Source: Flavobacterium sp.
GTDB lineage: Bacteria; Bacteroidota; Bacteroidia; Flavobacteriales; Flavobacteriaceae
DNA length: 64,000 nucleotides
Reading direction: 5' to 3'
Assembly (NCBI RefSeq): GCF_024305175.1
Contig: NZ_JAMWYY010000001.1
Location: 62,001-126,000, forward strand
In this document: positions 17,836 to 27,833 of the stretch, one piece after another
Layout: every line of letters starts with the position of its first letter
Numbering within the stretch: position 1 is the stretch's first letter
Notes under the pieces: generated by a model
Databases searched by the model: none
What the model was told of the DNA's origin: nothing
Seen by the model: only the letters and a program-made list of their open reading frames with translations
Position numbers and translations under genes: made by a program

Positions 17836-19197
17836 TTATTTTATGGCGCTTATGATATCGTGTTTTGTTATTATGTGGTGCCTGCCATCTCCCAAATCAA
17901 CCAGTACTGCCTGGTTGTCTTTGTTAATAAGCTTTGAGACTTCCTCTACGGAGGTGTTGGCCTGCACAACCGGATAAGGCTTACCCATTACATCCTTAAT
18001 CGGTTTTTCAGAAATGTCCTTATCTTCCACATAACTGCGGAAAAGGTCTGTTTCATCTACAGAGCCTACAAAGCCTGTTGTGTCTATTACGGGTATTTGC
18101 GATATCTTATACTTGCGCAGGCGCTCTATAGCGTGCGATACCAACTCCTCAGTTCGCACCACTACAAGCGGCTTATCTATATGTTCTTTGATAAGGTCTT
18201 GTGCCTTGGTTATTTCTTCTTCTAAAAAGCCGCGCTCGCGCATCCAGTCATCATTAAACATCTTACCCACATACCTGCTGCCACTATCGTGGAAAAGCAC
18301 TACAACAACATCTTCGGGCTTAAAATGTTCTTTTAGCTGTAACACACCTTTTATTGCCGCCCCGGCTGAGTTACCCACAAAAATACCTTCTTCAAGGGCC
18401 AGCCTGCGGGTATATACCGCTGCATCTTTATCTGTAACCTTAGTAAAGCCGTCGATTAAAGAGAAATCAACATTTTTAGGGAGAATGTCTTCACCGATGC
18501 CTTCTGTTATATATGAATAAATTTCATTCTCGTCAAACACACCTGTTTCGTGATATTTCTTGAATACAGAGCCATAGGTATCTATACCCCATATTTTAAC
18601 GTTAGGGTTGCGTTCTTTAAGGTATTTTGCTACGCCGGATATAGTACCGCCCGTACCCACACCAACCACAAAATGGGTGATTTTACCTTCGGTCTGTTCC
18701 CAAATTTCAGGACCGGTCTGCTCGTAATGTGCAATGGCATTAGACGGGTTATCATACTGGTTTACATACCATGCATTTGGGGTTTCTGTAGCCAAACGCT
18801 TGGAAACCGAATAGTATGAGCGTGGGTCGGTTGGCTCTACATCAGTAGGGCAAACCACTACCTTGGCGCCAACAGCCCTTAGTATATCCATTTTTTCTTT
18901 AGACTGCTTATCTGATATAACGCAAATCAGTTTATAACCTTTTACGATTGCCGCAAGAGCAAGACCCATACCTGTATTGCCAGATGTACCCTCTATAATA
19001 GTGCCTCCAGGTTTTAGCCTGCCATCAGCTTCGGCATCTTCTATCATTTTAACCGCCATACGGTCTTTAACAGAGTTGCCGGGGTTAAAGGTTTCAACTT
19101 TTGCCAAAACAAGGGCATTTATCTCTTTTGTAATTTTGTTAAGCTTAACCAAAGGAGTATTACCAATGGTTTCCAGTATATTTTTTGCGTATTTCAT
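17836..19197 (-). CDS. Cystathionine beta-synthase-type PLP enzyme with CBS domains
   Basis: PLP-dependent beta-replacement enzyme that would join serine (or O-acetylserine) with homocysteine or sulfide. It has 453 residues. The catalytic domain (residues 1-320) has the lysine K44 in NPGNSVKDRMA, the phosphate loop GTSGNTGMGLALA, and VGVGTGGTISGVAKYLKERN. Two CBS domains follow (about 330-453; YKISQIPVIDTTGFVGSVDE and QAVLVDLGDGRHHIITKHDI). This domain set separates it from plain cysteine synthase CysK, but the physiological substrate cannot be decided. No haem-binding N-terminal extension is present. It stands alone, with a strong terminator. Confidence 0.88.
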   Translation of the reverse strand: MKYAKNILETIGNTPLVKLNKITKEINALVLAKVETFNPGNSVKDRMAVKMIEDAEADGRLKPGGTIIEGTSGNTGMGLALAAIVKGYKLICVISDKQSKEKMDILRAVGAKVVVCPTDVEPTDPRSYYSVSKRLATETPNAWYVNQYDNPSNAIAHYEQTGPEIWEQTEGKITHFVVGVGTGGTISGVAKYLKERNPNVKIWGIDTYGSVFKKYHETGVFDENEIYSYITEGIGEDILPKNVDFSLIDGFTKVTDKDAAVYTRRLALEEGIFVGNSAGAAIKGVLQLKEHFKPEDVVVVLFHDSGSRYVGKMFNDDWMRERGFLEEEITKAQDLIKEHIDKPLVVVRTEELVSHAIERLRKYKISQIPVIDTTGFVGSVDETDLFRSYVEDKDISEKPIKDVMGKPYPVVQANTSVEEVSKLINKDNQAVLVDLGDGRHHIITKHDIISAIK

Positions 19198-19274
19198 TAC
19201 AGCAGATTTATCTGAATTAAAATTTCAGGGCAAAGATATTGCGAATCCTTCAGATATAATAGTTAATTATGCTT

Positions 19275-21245
19275 TTAGGTAAAGAAGTCCCATATTATAC
19301 CAAACCGGATGGTAAAATCCCTGTAAGGATAATTTGGCGCACTATAAAAGTTCGGGTTGTCAAAGCCTGAATTAAAATGCTCGGCTTTGAGGAATAACCT
19401 GAACTGACGGATTTTTGCATTGATGAAGAAATCCAGCAATGGATAACCACCTATTTTTTTACGTTCCTGCACATAAAACTCGCCTATAAGCGGATTATAG
19501 TCATTACCATAATATTCCGTAAAATACTGAAAGGTTACACCCGTTTGAATGTACAGCGCTTTCTTGAAGAAAGCATCTGAAAAATATAATGTGTTACGGG
19601 TTACAAAATCCGGAACATTAAGTATGTTGTTATCCTGACCTACCTGCTGGTACAACACTGTATTATCGAGCGCCAGTTTCCAGTAACGGAATTCTTTATT
19701 CAGTTTTACCGAAAAATAGTTTATTGTATTATCGTACTGATCAGGTTTAATGAGTAACAGCGAATCTAAACCCTGCTCGTTAACAAGTGTATTGGTATTT
19801 TTAAAATAAAGATGGTCGTTAAGTATAGTGTATTGTGCTGATGCAGAAACCCATTTTGTTACAGCTTCGGCTTCAAAGCTGTTTATTTTCTCATTTTTAT
19901 AATTGTTGCTCCAATTGTAATTGGCATAATCGCTTTGGTACAACCTGAAGTTAAGGTTAGGCAGCTTGTTCATTTTCTGGTAGCGTAGCCTAATGGTGTT
20001 ATCTTCATCAAGCCTGTATCTTACAGAACCTTCTATATTAGCAAGCGACTGATCTGTTATAGAATTAGAAACCAAAAGGCTTCCCTTCCACTTTCCTTTC
20101 TGATAGCTGTAGCGCGCACCATAGGTATTTATGCGGTCGCTAAGGGAGTTTGGTATGGCTATAGTTCCATCTTCACCTAAAACAATCCTGTTGTAATAAT
20201 AATTATAATTAAAATCTTCAAGATAAAATTCTACATCACCAATATCCTGATTAGAGTAAGCAGCACCAACCATATTATACATACGATTATATCGGGTCTT
20301 ATCATATATCCTGTTGGTAAAAGCGTCGCCAAATCTATCACTAACTGTGGCCTGTGTATAGTTGAAGAATTTATTTTCGTAATTAAACCTGTGGTGCAGT
20401 ACTATACTGTTTGGGTTATCTTTACTCAGCCTGAAGGTATGGTCTGCAAAATAGCGGTTACCCCTTAGCAAAGACGTGGCGTCATTTAAATATACTTCAA
20501 GGCGTTCCCTTTGTGTAAAGGGCTCTTCACCACTTTCAAAGTTTTCAAGGCTCACTATACCTCCATTCTCCTGGCTCGAAAAGTCCTGAGCAGTAATATG
20601 GAGCTTTAGTATATAGCGCTTGTCTGTAGTATTATAGCTTGTAATAAACCTGAAATTACCATTACTTACTATAGAATTTATATACTTACCAATAGAGCGA
20701 AGGCCTTTATACCCTACTGCAAAGTTAAGGTTGGGTGATGTATTTGCTGTAATAAATGCATCCATTATCTGCCCCTGTTGCAGTACCGAGCGATAAAAAA
20801 GATCTGTAAACGGTGTTACTACATTATAATACCTGATATCATCAACTTCCATATATGCAAATTGCTTTGCCCTGAAGCCAAACTGGGGGAAAGGGTCATG
20901 CTCAACAAGGCTGTAATCAAGAATATTGTAGGTATGACCTATGTTATTGAATGGCAATAGCCCGAAATTATCTTTACGTAAATAGTTAGCTTTATACTCT
21001 GCCTTAATGGTAAGCGATGTATCTACATAGGTAGTATCCCTGTCTAACGTGACAATCTTATACATATCTATCGTAGCGATAGAATCAGATGCGGTTTTTG
21101 TTGCTGGAGAAGCATTAAAAGATCTCCTTGACATACTGGTTGTGTCAGAGGCACTGCGGCTATCGGCTTTACTGCGCAATACCTGTGCATCTGCCCCGGC
21201 AGATATCAGAAAAATAACAAAAAGAAGTATGAGTTTCCTAAACAT
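19275..21245 (-). CDS. Putative outer-membrane porin (Porin_10-like)
   Basis: Protein of about 656 residues from the ATG at 21243-21245; an upstream in-frame TTG would add three residues. It has a signal peptide (FRKLILLFVIFLISAGADAQ) and a long series of alternating-hydrophobicity strands with many Tyr, Asn and Phe residues, ending in the aromatic C-terminal strand YRDFTIRFGIIWDFFT typical of outer-membrane barrels. The pattern fits the Bacteroidota 'putative porin' family. Substrate is unknown. It lies upstream of the CBS-type gene with a 77-base gap. A TATATTTG element at 21268-21275 may be its -7 box. Confidence 0.75.
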   Translation of the reverse strand: MFRKLILLFVIFLISAGADAQVLRSKADSRSASDTTSMSRRSFNASPATKTASDSIATIDMYKIVTLDRDTTYVDTSLTIKAEYKANYLRKDNFGLLPFNNIGHTYNILDYSLVEHDPFPQFGFRAKQFAYMEVDDIRYYNVVTPFTDLFYRSVLQQGQIMDAFITANTSPNLNFAVGYKGLRSIGKYINSIVSNGNFRFITSYNTTDKRYILKLHITAQDFSSQENGGIVSLENFESGEEPFTQRERLEVYLNDATSLLRGNRYFADHTFRLSKDNPNSIVLHHRFNYENKFFNYTQATVSDRFGDAFTNRIYDKTRYNRMYNMVGAAYSNQDIGDVEFYLEDFNYNYYYNRIVLGEDGTIAIPNSLSDRINTYGARYSYQKGKWKGSLLVSNSITDQSLANIEGSVRYRLDEDNTIRLRYQKMNKLPNLNFRLYQSDYANYNWSNNYKNEKINSFEAEAVTKWVSASAQYTILNDHLYFKNTNTLVNEQGLDSLLLIKPDQYDNTINYFSVKLNKEFRYWKLALDNTVLYQQVGQDNNILNVPDFVTRNTLYFSDAFFKKALYIQTGVTFQYFTEYYGNDYNPLIGEFYVQERKKIGGYPLLDFFINAKIRQFRLFLKAEHFNSGFDNPNFYSAPNYPYRDFTIRFGIIWDFFT

Positions 21246-21297
21246 ATCCTGCAATAATGTGCGGTAGCAAATATAATTTTTAAAAACAACTATTCAT

Positions 21298-21325
21298 AAA
21301 AAAACCCGCTTATAAAGCGGGTTTT
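21298..21325 (-). terminator. Intrinsic terminator of the susCD operon
   Basis: AAAACCCGCTT and AAGCGGGTTTT form an 11-bp stem with a three-base loop and long T-runs in either direction. It lies just past the last gene of the SusC/SusD locus. Confidence 0.9.
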
Positions 21326-21346
21326 ATATAATGCAATAATTACGAA

Positions 21347-22201
21347 TTATTGTTTTGTCATTACAACATTAATTGTGTTTGTTGTTTCATATGCTCCCGG
21401 GTCTCCATATACCAGGAAGAAATTAAGATCAAAAACACCTGAACATGCATCAATAGTACTTGAAGGAGCCTCTTCATCAAAGAAAGTAGCATAATCATTA
21501 CTTACATAAAGATCTCCAACATTACTATTTGTAAACAGGTAGTTATTTAAGAAATTAGGATAAGAAACCATCCCATCAGCGCTTCTAGAAACAGCCTGAA
21601 GGAAAAGTTGAGTTTCAGAATCAGGATTTGCATCATATATATTATTAACAATTATTTCATTTGGCGCTTCACCGGCAGAAACAACTGTAGTATATGTAAA
21701 TGTTCCGTCTTCTATTGTATTATAATTTCCTAGTAAAAAGTTACGACCTCTTCCAACAGTTACTGTATGTGTTATTGGCTTACTGTTATCTTCAAGGCCA
21801 ATCTGTACATTACTACGGCTGGTAGAAGTTAAAGTAATTGTAAACGTAACACAAGAAGTAAGTTCAGCTTCTGGTAAAGTAAACACGATGCTACCATCAA
21901 CACTGTTTTTAGGAACACTACCTGTACCGGTATATCCGACAACTCCGTCTAAAGTACCATCAACATCAGTAATAGTGTAGTTAAAGCTTAAGCCAGATTT
22001 ATTGGTTGGCGCCATAAGCTTAACAGGCACAGTAAACTCGGTCTGAAGACCGGAAATCACATAGGTGTTAGCTACCTCAAACTCTAACCAACCACTTTCT
22101 GAATCTAAACCGAATCTATCTTCATTAGGATTGTTATAATCACAGCTGGCTATTGACAGAGCGGTAACTATTGTTAAAATGCTATAAAATATTTTTTTCA
22201 T
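21347..22201 (-). CDS. SusCD-associated surface lipoprotein, second
   Basis: This 284-residue lipoprotein has the signal peptide MKKIFYSILTIVTALSIASC with lipidated Cys20. The rest looks like two or three beta-sandwich domains (for example LEFEVANTYVISGLQTEFTV, TVPVKLMAPTNKSGLSFNYT). It is the last gene of the susC-susD-lipoprotein-lipoprotein operon, in the place where SusE/SusF-like glycan-binding or DUF1735-type lipoproteins are found. No sequence feature identifies the ligand. Confidence 0.7.
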   Translation of the reverse strand: MKKIFYSILTIVTALSIASCDYNNPNEDRFGLDSESGWLEFEVANTYVISGLQTEFTVPVKLMAPTNKSGLSFNYTITDVDGTLDGVVGYTGTGSVPKNSVDGSIVFTLPEAELTSCVTFTITLTSTSRSNVQIGLEDNSKPITHTVTVGRGRNFLLGNYNTIEDGTFTYTTVVSAGEAPNEIIVNNIYDANPDSETQLFLQAVSRSADGMVSYPNFLNNYLFTNSNVGDLYVSNDYATFFDEEAPSSTIDACSGVFDLNFFLVYGDPGAYETTNTINVVMTKQ

Positions 22202-22224
22202 AATTGATTTTAAGTTTTTAATTA

Positions 22225-23085
22225 CTACTCAATCTTTGTAAATGTTACAACAGCAAATTGATCGCCATCACCACAGTTACCTACAGAGTTTTCGTTAAAT
22301 GTTAATTCAAAATAAGAATCATCATTAGTATCGTAAGGAGACCTCATATCTAAATCAACAGGTGCAAATGTGATAAGTAAATCAGCAGGATCGCTTGTAC
22401 AACGAAGACAAGTTTCAACTTCTTCAGAAAGGTTAACAAAGTTACATGCAAATGCAATTGTTAACTGAGTAGCACCACAATATCCCGGATATACGTTAGC
22501 AGTAAATACCCTTTCAAAAGGAGTATCACCCTGAGTTAGAGTAACCACGCCGGCAGAGAAAGCAGGAAGGGTTGGCGCTAACCATGGATTAATAACCTGT
22601 ACCTGATACTGACCAAGGAAATCATCTTGTAACGGACAAACTTCATAGATATTGATTACCGCAGAATTGCTATCAGCAATTTCAGTGTTTTCATCAACAT
22701 TGGTTATTGTGATAGTAAATGATCTCCTGTTCTCGTCAACAAGGTTATTATCAACTCCTGTAATAGTCATAAAGCCTTGGTATTCACCTGCAGGAATTGT
22801 TATAGAACCCGGTACTTCAAAAGTTTCAGGATTAGCAGCAGACTGGTTATCAGGAAGTGTAACTTCTATGTTATATGTCCTGTCATAATCAGCAACTGTA
22901 CTAGAATTTAAAGTCACTACTACTTCACCTGTAGTGTTTTGCACAACAGGTAATAAGTAAGAAGATCTTGAAAAACTTAAAAAAGTTTGGTTTTGCTCTA
23001 TATTGCCATTGTATACAATGGGCTCAACGTCTTCGCATGATGCAAAAACTAAAGCAATAAATAATAATTTAACAATTAATTTCAT
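22225..23085 (-). CDS. SusCD-associated lipoprotein with Calx-beta-like domain
   Basis: This 286-residue protein starts at the ATG at 23083-23085 (MKLIVKLLFIALVFASCEDV), lipid-modified at Cys17. Residues about 25-130 resemble a Calx-beta or immunoglobulin-like sandwich (NNLVDENRRSFTITITNVDE). The C-terminal part has a cluster of Cys residues and strand-rich sequence ending GDGDQFAVVTFTKIE. It lies 17 bases after susD and 23 bases before the next lipoprotein, clearly in one operon. It probably helps capture ligand at the cell surface; this is inferred from position. Confidence 0.7.
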   Translation of the reverse strand: MKLIVKLLFIALVFASCEDVEPIVYNGNIEQNQTFLSFSRSSYLLPVVQNTTGEVVVTLNSSTVADYDRTYNIEVTLPDNQSAANPETFEVPGSITIPAGEYQGFMTITGVDNNLVDENRRSFTITITNVDENTEIADSNSAVINIYEVCPLQDDFLGQYQVQVINPWLAPTLPAFSAGVVTLTQGDTPFERVFTANVYPGYCGATQLTIAFACNFVNLSEEVETCLRCTSDPADLLITFAPVDLDMRSPYDTNDDSYFELTFNENSVGNCGDGDQFAVVTFTKIE

Positions 23086-23102
23086 AATCAATTTTTTTTA
23101 TT

Positions 23103-24557
23103 TTAATACTGGGGATTTTGCTCAATTGAAGGATTTGCCCTAACCTCGTTACGTGGTATAGGTAGTGTAAACCTATAGTCACCCGCAGGTAAGCTACAAG
23201 GAGCTGAGAACGATGCGCAGTCAGCATCATCACGATCAATTCCTATACCAAGTTCAGCACCAAGCCTTTTAAGGTCAAGATACCTGTGTCCTTCAAAAGC
23301 AAGCTCAATACGCCTTTCAGCTAAAACGTCAACAAGTGCTTCATCAGTTGTATTATAATTCGGAGCAAACACAGTACCTGATAAATTACGAGTCTGGCGG
23401 AACGCAAGCATTGCCTGCTCAGCCTCATTTAACATACCTGCACGAGCCATAGTCTCTACCATGATCAGGTACATTTCAGAACCGCGTATCAATTTGATAT
23501 CGTTAATTTGCTGGTCAGCTGCATTACCTCTGTACTTACCAATAAGTAAGATATTAGCATTTATATCTGAAGTCGGCTCAACAAGAACCTGCCTCCTGAT
23601 ATCACCGCTAGGAATGGCATTGAATAAACTGTTTGAAAGCTCAAAGAACGGGCTACCGCTTATTGTAGACTCATTAGCATAGAAAAGGCTTACAACTCCG
23701 TTATCACCCTGAACCCTTGCCAATGTAAATATTTCTTCATCTGAAGTAGCATCATCAATAAACATAGCAAAATATTGTTCAGGTTCTACAGGCGCAAAAC
23801 GGGTAGCAAGGTCTGTAGACAGTGTCCTTGCGGTTTCGTAGTCGCCTTCACAAAGCGCTACTCTTGTCCTTATTGCCTGAACAACATCACCGTTGATATA
23901 ATAAGGAGGGTTGGTAAACCCAGCTAATAATCCGGCTGCTTCATCAAGATCTGCCTTTATAAATTCGAATACTTCGCCTGTTGAACTTCTTTGATAATTT
24001 TCAGTAACATTAGGCACAAAATCCATTATGATTACGCCCGGAGCATCATCATCCTGATAGTTTGGCGAGAAATACTGCAGCAAATCAAAGTGGCAAAGAG
24101 CCCTCATAGCAATTGCCTGCCCTTTAATATGGTTTGCACGAACAATCTCATTCTCATCAGTAAGGCCTGCTGCAACTCTTTCCCAGGCTCTTAGTAACCT
24201 GTTAGAGAAGTTAATAGTAGCATAACGGTTAGACCATAGCCTGTTAGGAAAATCTGTACCCGGCTGAAGTATAAAATTATACTCCTGGTTACCCTGTCCG
24301 CTACTGTTTATACCCCTTTTGATATTATCGGTAAATAAAGCATTAAACAGAATAATATCTCCGGCTCCGTTACCTCCAAAATCAGGTCCGTATGCAGCAT
24401 ATACACCATTAAGTCCTGATTGCAGGTCATCCACCGTCTGGTAAGCAACTTCTTCATCAAGCTCCGACTCCTGCCTGATATCGGTAGCATCATCACAGGA
24501 AACAAATCCTAAAAACAGCGCTAATAAGCTAAATTTAAATATGTTTTTCATTTTCAT
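23103..24557 (-). CDS. susD: SusD/RagB family nutrient-binding lipoprotein
   Basis: Surface lid lipoprotein of a SusCD importer. It has 484 residues with lipobox GFVSC. The N-terminal region (DLQSGLNGVYAAYG, AIAMRALCHFDLLQYF) shows the TPR-like SusD fold, and the C-terminal region has the family features LAERRIELAFEGHRYLDLKR and LPIPRNEVRANPSIEQNPQY. It starts five bases after susC ends. The ligand is unknown. The secreted subtilase upstream hints at peptides, but no direct evidence supports this. Confidence 0.93.
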   Translation of the reverse strand: MKMKNIFKFSLLALFLGFVSCDDATDIRQESELDEEVAYQTVDDLQSGLNGVYAAYGPDFGGNGAGDIILFNALFTDNIKRGINSSGQGNQEYNFILQPGTDFPNRLWSNRYATINFSNRLLRAWERVAAGLTDENEIVRANHIKGQAIAMRALCHFDLLQYFSPNYQDDDAPGVIIMDFVPNVTENYQRSSTGEVFEFIKADLDEAAGLLAGFTNPPYYINGDVVQAIRTRVALCEGDYETARTLSTDLATRFAPVEPEQYFAMFIDDATSDEEIFTLARVQGDNGVVSLFYANESTISGSPFFELSNSLFNAIPSGDIRRQVLVEPTSDINANILLIGKYRGNAADQQINDIKLIRGSEMYLIMVETMARAGMLNEAEQAMLAFRQTRNLSGTVFAPNYNTTDEALVDVLAERRIELAFEGHRYLDLKRLGAELGIGIDRDDADCASFSAPCSLPAGDYRFTLPIPRNEVRANPSIEQNPQY

Positions 24558-24562
24558 TTTTT

Positions 24563-27500
24563 TTAGAAATTAATAACTGCTCCAAGAGTGTAAATTTTAG
24601 GAGTTGGATAGTTACCCCTGTCTGTGCTCCTGAAACCACCTTCAGCATCCCAGCCTCTCCATGAGCTGAAAGTAAGAAGGTTTTCACCCTGTACGAAGAA
24701 CCTTAGACCTGTAAAAGGTGTTTCTTTCAATAATTCAGGGCTAAATGTATAGCCAAGCATTACATTCCTTAGCCTTAGGTATGAAGCATCTTCAAGATAC
24801 CTGTCGGTAGAGTTAATGTAATCTACAGCACCAAATGCATTTCCTATACGTGGTACGCTAGTAATATCACCAGGATTTTTCCAAGCGTTAGCTGTTGAAA
24901 CAACCCTGTTAGAACCGTCATCAAGTACGTTTGTCTCTTCAAGTTCTGCATAGTCAAGGTTATTCCTGTATATATCAGCTACGTAAGCCCATTGTGTACT
25001 GAATTCGAAACCTTTGTAGCTTACAAAAGTACCGAAACCACCCTGCCATACAGGGATATATGATTTACCTGTAGAAACCCTGTCAGCATCGTTTAGAGTT
25101 TCAGTTAATCCACCTTCAGCAGTATAGAATAGCGGGTTACCGTTAGATGGGTTAACACCGGCATAACGAACCACATAGAAAGTACCGAATGATTCTCCTT
25201 CAAGTAGTGCAGTAGAACCACCATCATTTACAACACCTTCAAAGCTTTCAGGTAAATCCCTTATCTTGTTCTTGTTGTATGATGTGTTACCATTAACTTC
25301 AATTCTCCAGTCATTTTTGTTATATAGTGTATATTTTAATGTTAACTCAACACCTTCGTTTTCCATAGCACCAATGTTGGTATCAATAGAAGATGTAGCA
25401 TTTACAGGAGAAACAGGAGTATCCTGGAAAAGGTCAGTAGTTAATTTCCTATATACGTCAACAGTACCTGTTAACTTGTTTTCCCAAACACCAAAGTCAA
25501 CACCTATGTTAGTCTGCTCTGTCTGCTCCCACCTAAGGTCAGGGTTACCGATTGTAGTAGGTACAGTAGACACTGAACCGTTATATCCGCCACCTGCACC
25601 ATAAAGGCTCCTGTAAAGGTTAAGTGCAGCATATTGAGTATTGCTTATCCTTTGGTTACCAGAGGTACCAAATGAACCCCTTAGCTTAAGAAGGTTGAAA
25701 GAAGAACCATCCATAAATGATTCTGTATCAATGTTCCAACGACCACCCACAGAGTAGAAAGTACCCCACCTGTTGTCATCAATAAACCTGAAAGATGCAT
25801 CACGCCTTACCGTTGCTGTTAAACCGAACCTTCCATCATAATCATAATCAACGTTACCAAAGTAAGAGAAAAGGCCTTCTTCTAGTTTAGTAGAACCAAC
25901 AGTTGGTATGTATGGCTGTGTATCCGGAGTAGCAGGGTTACCATCAAGATCTTCAAAGGTATCACCGGGTATAAAAGCTGCACCAGAACCTACAAGCCTT
26001 GGATCTAAACCAAGCTGTGTAAAGTTTATGCCATCTAAATGTGCTTTGTTATACTCAACATAAGCAGAAACACTAACATTATGCTTTTCAGCAAAAGTAT
26101 TTTGATAGTTAACACTAAAAAGTGAGTTAAACCTGAAGTCTCTTGAAGAAGCTTCCTGCTGAATACCACCAAACTCTGCATCCTGGTCTACCTGGAATGG
26201 CCCTAGTAAACTGTCAGGATGAAGTATTTCAAGTGTTTTAAAGTTGCTAAAGTCAACACCCATCTGCATAGCAGCAGTAAAGTGTTCGGCAAAGTTGTAA
26301 TCAGCACTAAAGCTGGCAAGTATTTTAATCTCATCCTCAATATCAGTATTCATCCTTGCAGAGTTCAACAATACATAAGGAACGTTATCTACAATAACAC
26401 CATCAGGATCACCAGGAGTTAAACCTCCATCAATAGTGATGCTTCCGTCAGGATTATAAGGAGACAGGTATGGTAAACCATGTAATGCAGCCCTGAAAGG
26501 CGCAAAGAATACAGCATTACTACCGGCACCATCTATACCGCTAGACCTTGAAAAGTTAGCATTAAGGTTAAGACCGTAGTTAAACTTACCGTTTTCTGAT
26601 TTACCCTGAAAGTTATTCCTTACTGTAAAGCGCTTAAGGCTAGTGTTAAGGAAAACACCATCCTGCTCAAAATAACCAAGAGATGTAAAGTTATTTGTAT
26701 TTTCAGAACCTGAAGTTATTGCAATATCGTGAGATTTTGTAACACCGGTCCTGAAGAAGATATCAGCCCAGTATGTATTGGTTTGAGCGGCTCTTGCATC
26801 AATCTCGGCATCAGTTAAAGTTGAACCGAAACCTACGCCGTTCTCTTTCTGGAAGTAAAGCAATTGCCTTGAGCTCATCAGTTCCATGTTAAGAGGCTGC
26901 AGTTGGGTAAAACCAAACTGAGAAGTATAACGGATACCTAGTTTTTTACCGTAGCTACCTTTTTTAGTAGTAATAACGATTACACCGTTAGCACCCCTGT
27001 TACCATAGATAGAAGTAGCAGCAGCATCACTAAGAATCTGGTAAGAAGCAATATCATTTTGGTTGATACTTCTAAAACCATCTTCATCAACAGGCATACC
27101 ATCCACTACAAATAAAGGCTCAATGTTACCGTTTATCGAACCAATACCACGAAGGATAATGGTAACGTCGGCACCCGGCTGGCCAGAACCTGTAGCAATG
27201 TTAAGACCTGCCACCTGCCCCTGAAGGCTTTGCAGGATGTTGGCATTTGCCCTGTCTTCTACCGCTTCAACTGACAAGACCTTAACCGCAGAAACTGATT
27301 TTCTTTCAGTAGTAGTCCTGTACACGTCTTTTACAACAACATCCAGAACAGTAGCAGAAAGCACTATATCAATTGTGTTTGATGCTCCTACAGTTGCCGA
27401 TTGTGTTTGATAACTAACATAAGAATATTCAAGAACATCCCCAACATTAGCATTGATAGAGTACCTACCATTAATATCAGTCTGCACACTTCTTTGTGTA

Positions 27501-27640
27501 CCTTTAACTAGCACACTGGCACCAGGAAGCGGACCGACTTCATCCGTCACCGTACCGGTTACTGTTTTCTCCTGCGCAAAAGAGAAACCAAATGAAAACG
27601 CCAGCAAGAGCGTCATAATCCAAGTAAACTTCGATCTCAT
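24563..27640 (-). CDS. susC: SusC/RagA family TonB-linked outer-membrane transporter
   Basis: TonB-dependent channel of 1025 residues that imports the ligand captured by SusD. Order of parts: signal peptide, carboxypeptidase-like regulatory domain (KTVTGTVTDEVGPLPGASVL, residues 24-110), plug domain with GVQ-type SusC signature regions (LRGIGSINGNIEPLFVVDGM, AATSIYGNRGANGVIVITTK) and a beta barrel ending in GNYPTPKIYTLGAVINF. No N-terminal extension typical of a sigma/anti-sigma signalling receptor is seen. A promoter-like element sits at 27668-27698. It is the first gene of a four-gene operon closed by the terminator at 21298-21325. Confidence 0.95.
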   Translation of the reverse strand: MRSKFTWIMTLLLAFSFGFSFAQEKTVTGTVTDEVGPLPGASVLVKGTQRSVQTDINGRYSINANVGDVLEYSYVSYQTQSATVGASNTIDIVLSATVLDVVVKDVYRTTTERKSVSAVKVLSVEAVEDRANANILQSLQGQVAGLNIATGSGQPGADVTIILRGIGSINGNIEPLFVVDGMPVDEDGFRSINQNDIASYQILSDAAATSIYGNRGANGVIVITTKKGSYGKKLGIRYTSQFGFTQLQPLNMELMSSRQLLYFQKENGVGFGSTLTDAEIDARAAQTNTYWADIFFRTGVTKSHDIAITSGSENTNNFTSLGYFEQDGVFLNTSLKRFTVRNNFQGKSENGKFNYGLNLNANFSRSSGIDGAGSNAVFFAPFRAALHGLPYLSPYNPDGSITIDGGLTPGDPDGVIVDNVPYVLLNSARMNTDIEDEIKILASFSADYNFAEHFTAAMQMGVDFSNFKTLEILHPDSLLGPFQVDQDAEFGGIQQEASSRDFRFNSLFSVNYQNTFAEKHNVSVSAYVEYNKAHLDGINFTQLGLDPRLVGSGAAFIPGDTFEDLDGNPATPDTQPYIPTVGSTKLEEGLFSYFGNVDYDYDGRFGLTATVRRDASFRFIDDNRWGTFYSVGGRWNIDTESFMDGSSFNLLKLRGSFGTSGNQRISNTQYAALNLYRSLYGAGGGYNGSVSTVPTTIGNPDLRWEQTEQTNIGVDFGVWENKLTGTVDVYRKLTTDLFQDTPVSPVNATSSIDTNIGAMENEGVELTLKYTLYNKNDWRIEVNGNTSYNKNKIRDLPESFEGVVNDGGSTALLEGESFGTFYVVRYAGVNPSNGNPLFYTAEGGLTETLNDADRVSTGKSYIPVWQGGFGTFVSYKGFEFSTQWAYVADIYRNNLDYAELEETNVLDDGSNRVVSTANAWKNPGDITSVPRIGNAFGAVDYINSTDRYLEDASYLRLRNVMLGYTFSPELLKETPFTGLRFFVQGENLLTFSSWRGWDAEGGFRSTDRGNYPTPKIYTLGAVINF

Positions 27641-27667
27641 ACTTTATTAATTTGAGTTAGTTAACCG

Positions 27668-27698
27668 CAAACTTCTTAATAATTTATTAATAAAACAA
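27668..27698 (-). promoter_or_regulatory. Probable promoter of the susCD operon
   Basis: TTG (27696-27698), a 20-base spacer and GAAGTTTG (27668-27675; consensus TAnnTTTG with one mismatch) lie on the minus strand, 28 bases before the susC ATG. Spacing and sequence fit a Bacteroidota housekeeping promoter. It separates susC from the upstream subtilase. Confidence 0.5.
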
Positions 27699-27833
27699 GT
27701 ATTACTTCGGAATAATAATGTTTTACAACACGTGTAAATTATTATGAAATCTTAGCACTTTGTTTTATATAGATAAATTATTAAGAAAAAGGTTGCGTAA
27801 AATAATTAGTTAATTTTAAAATTTATGTAAAGT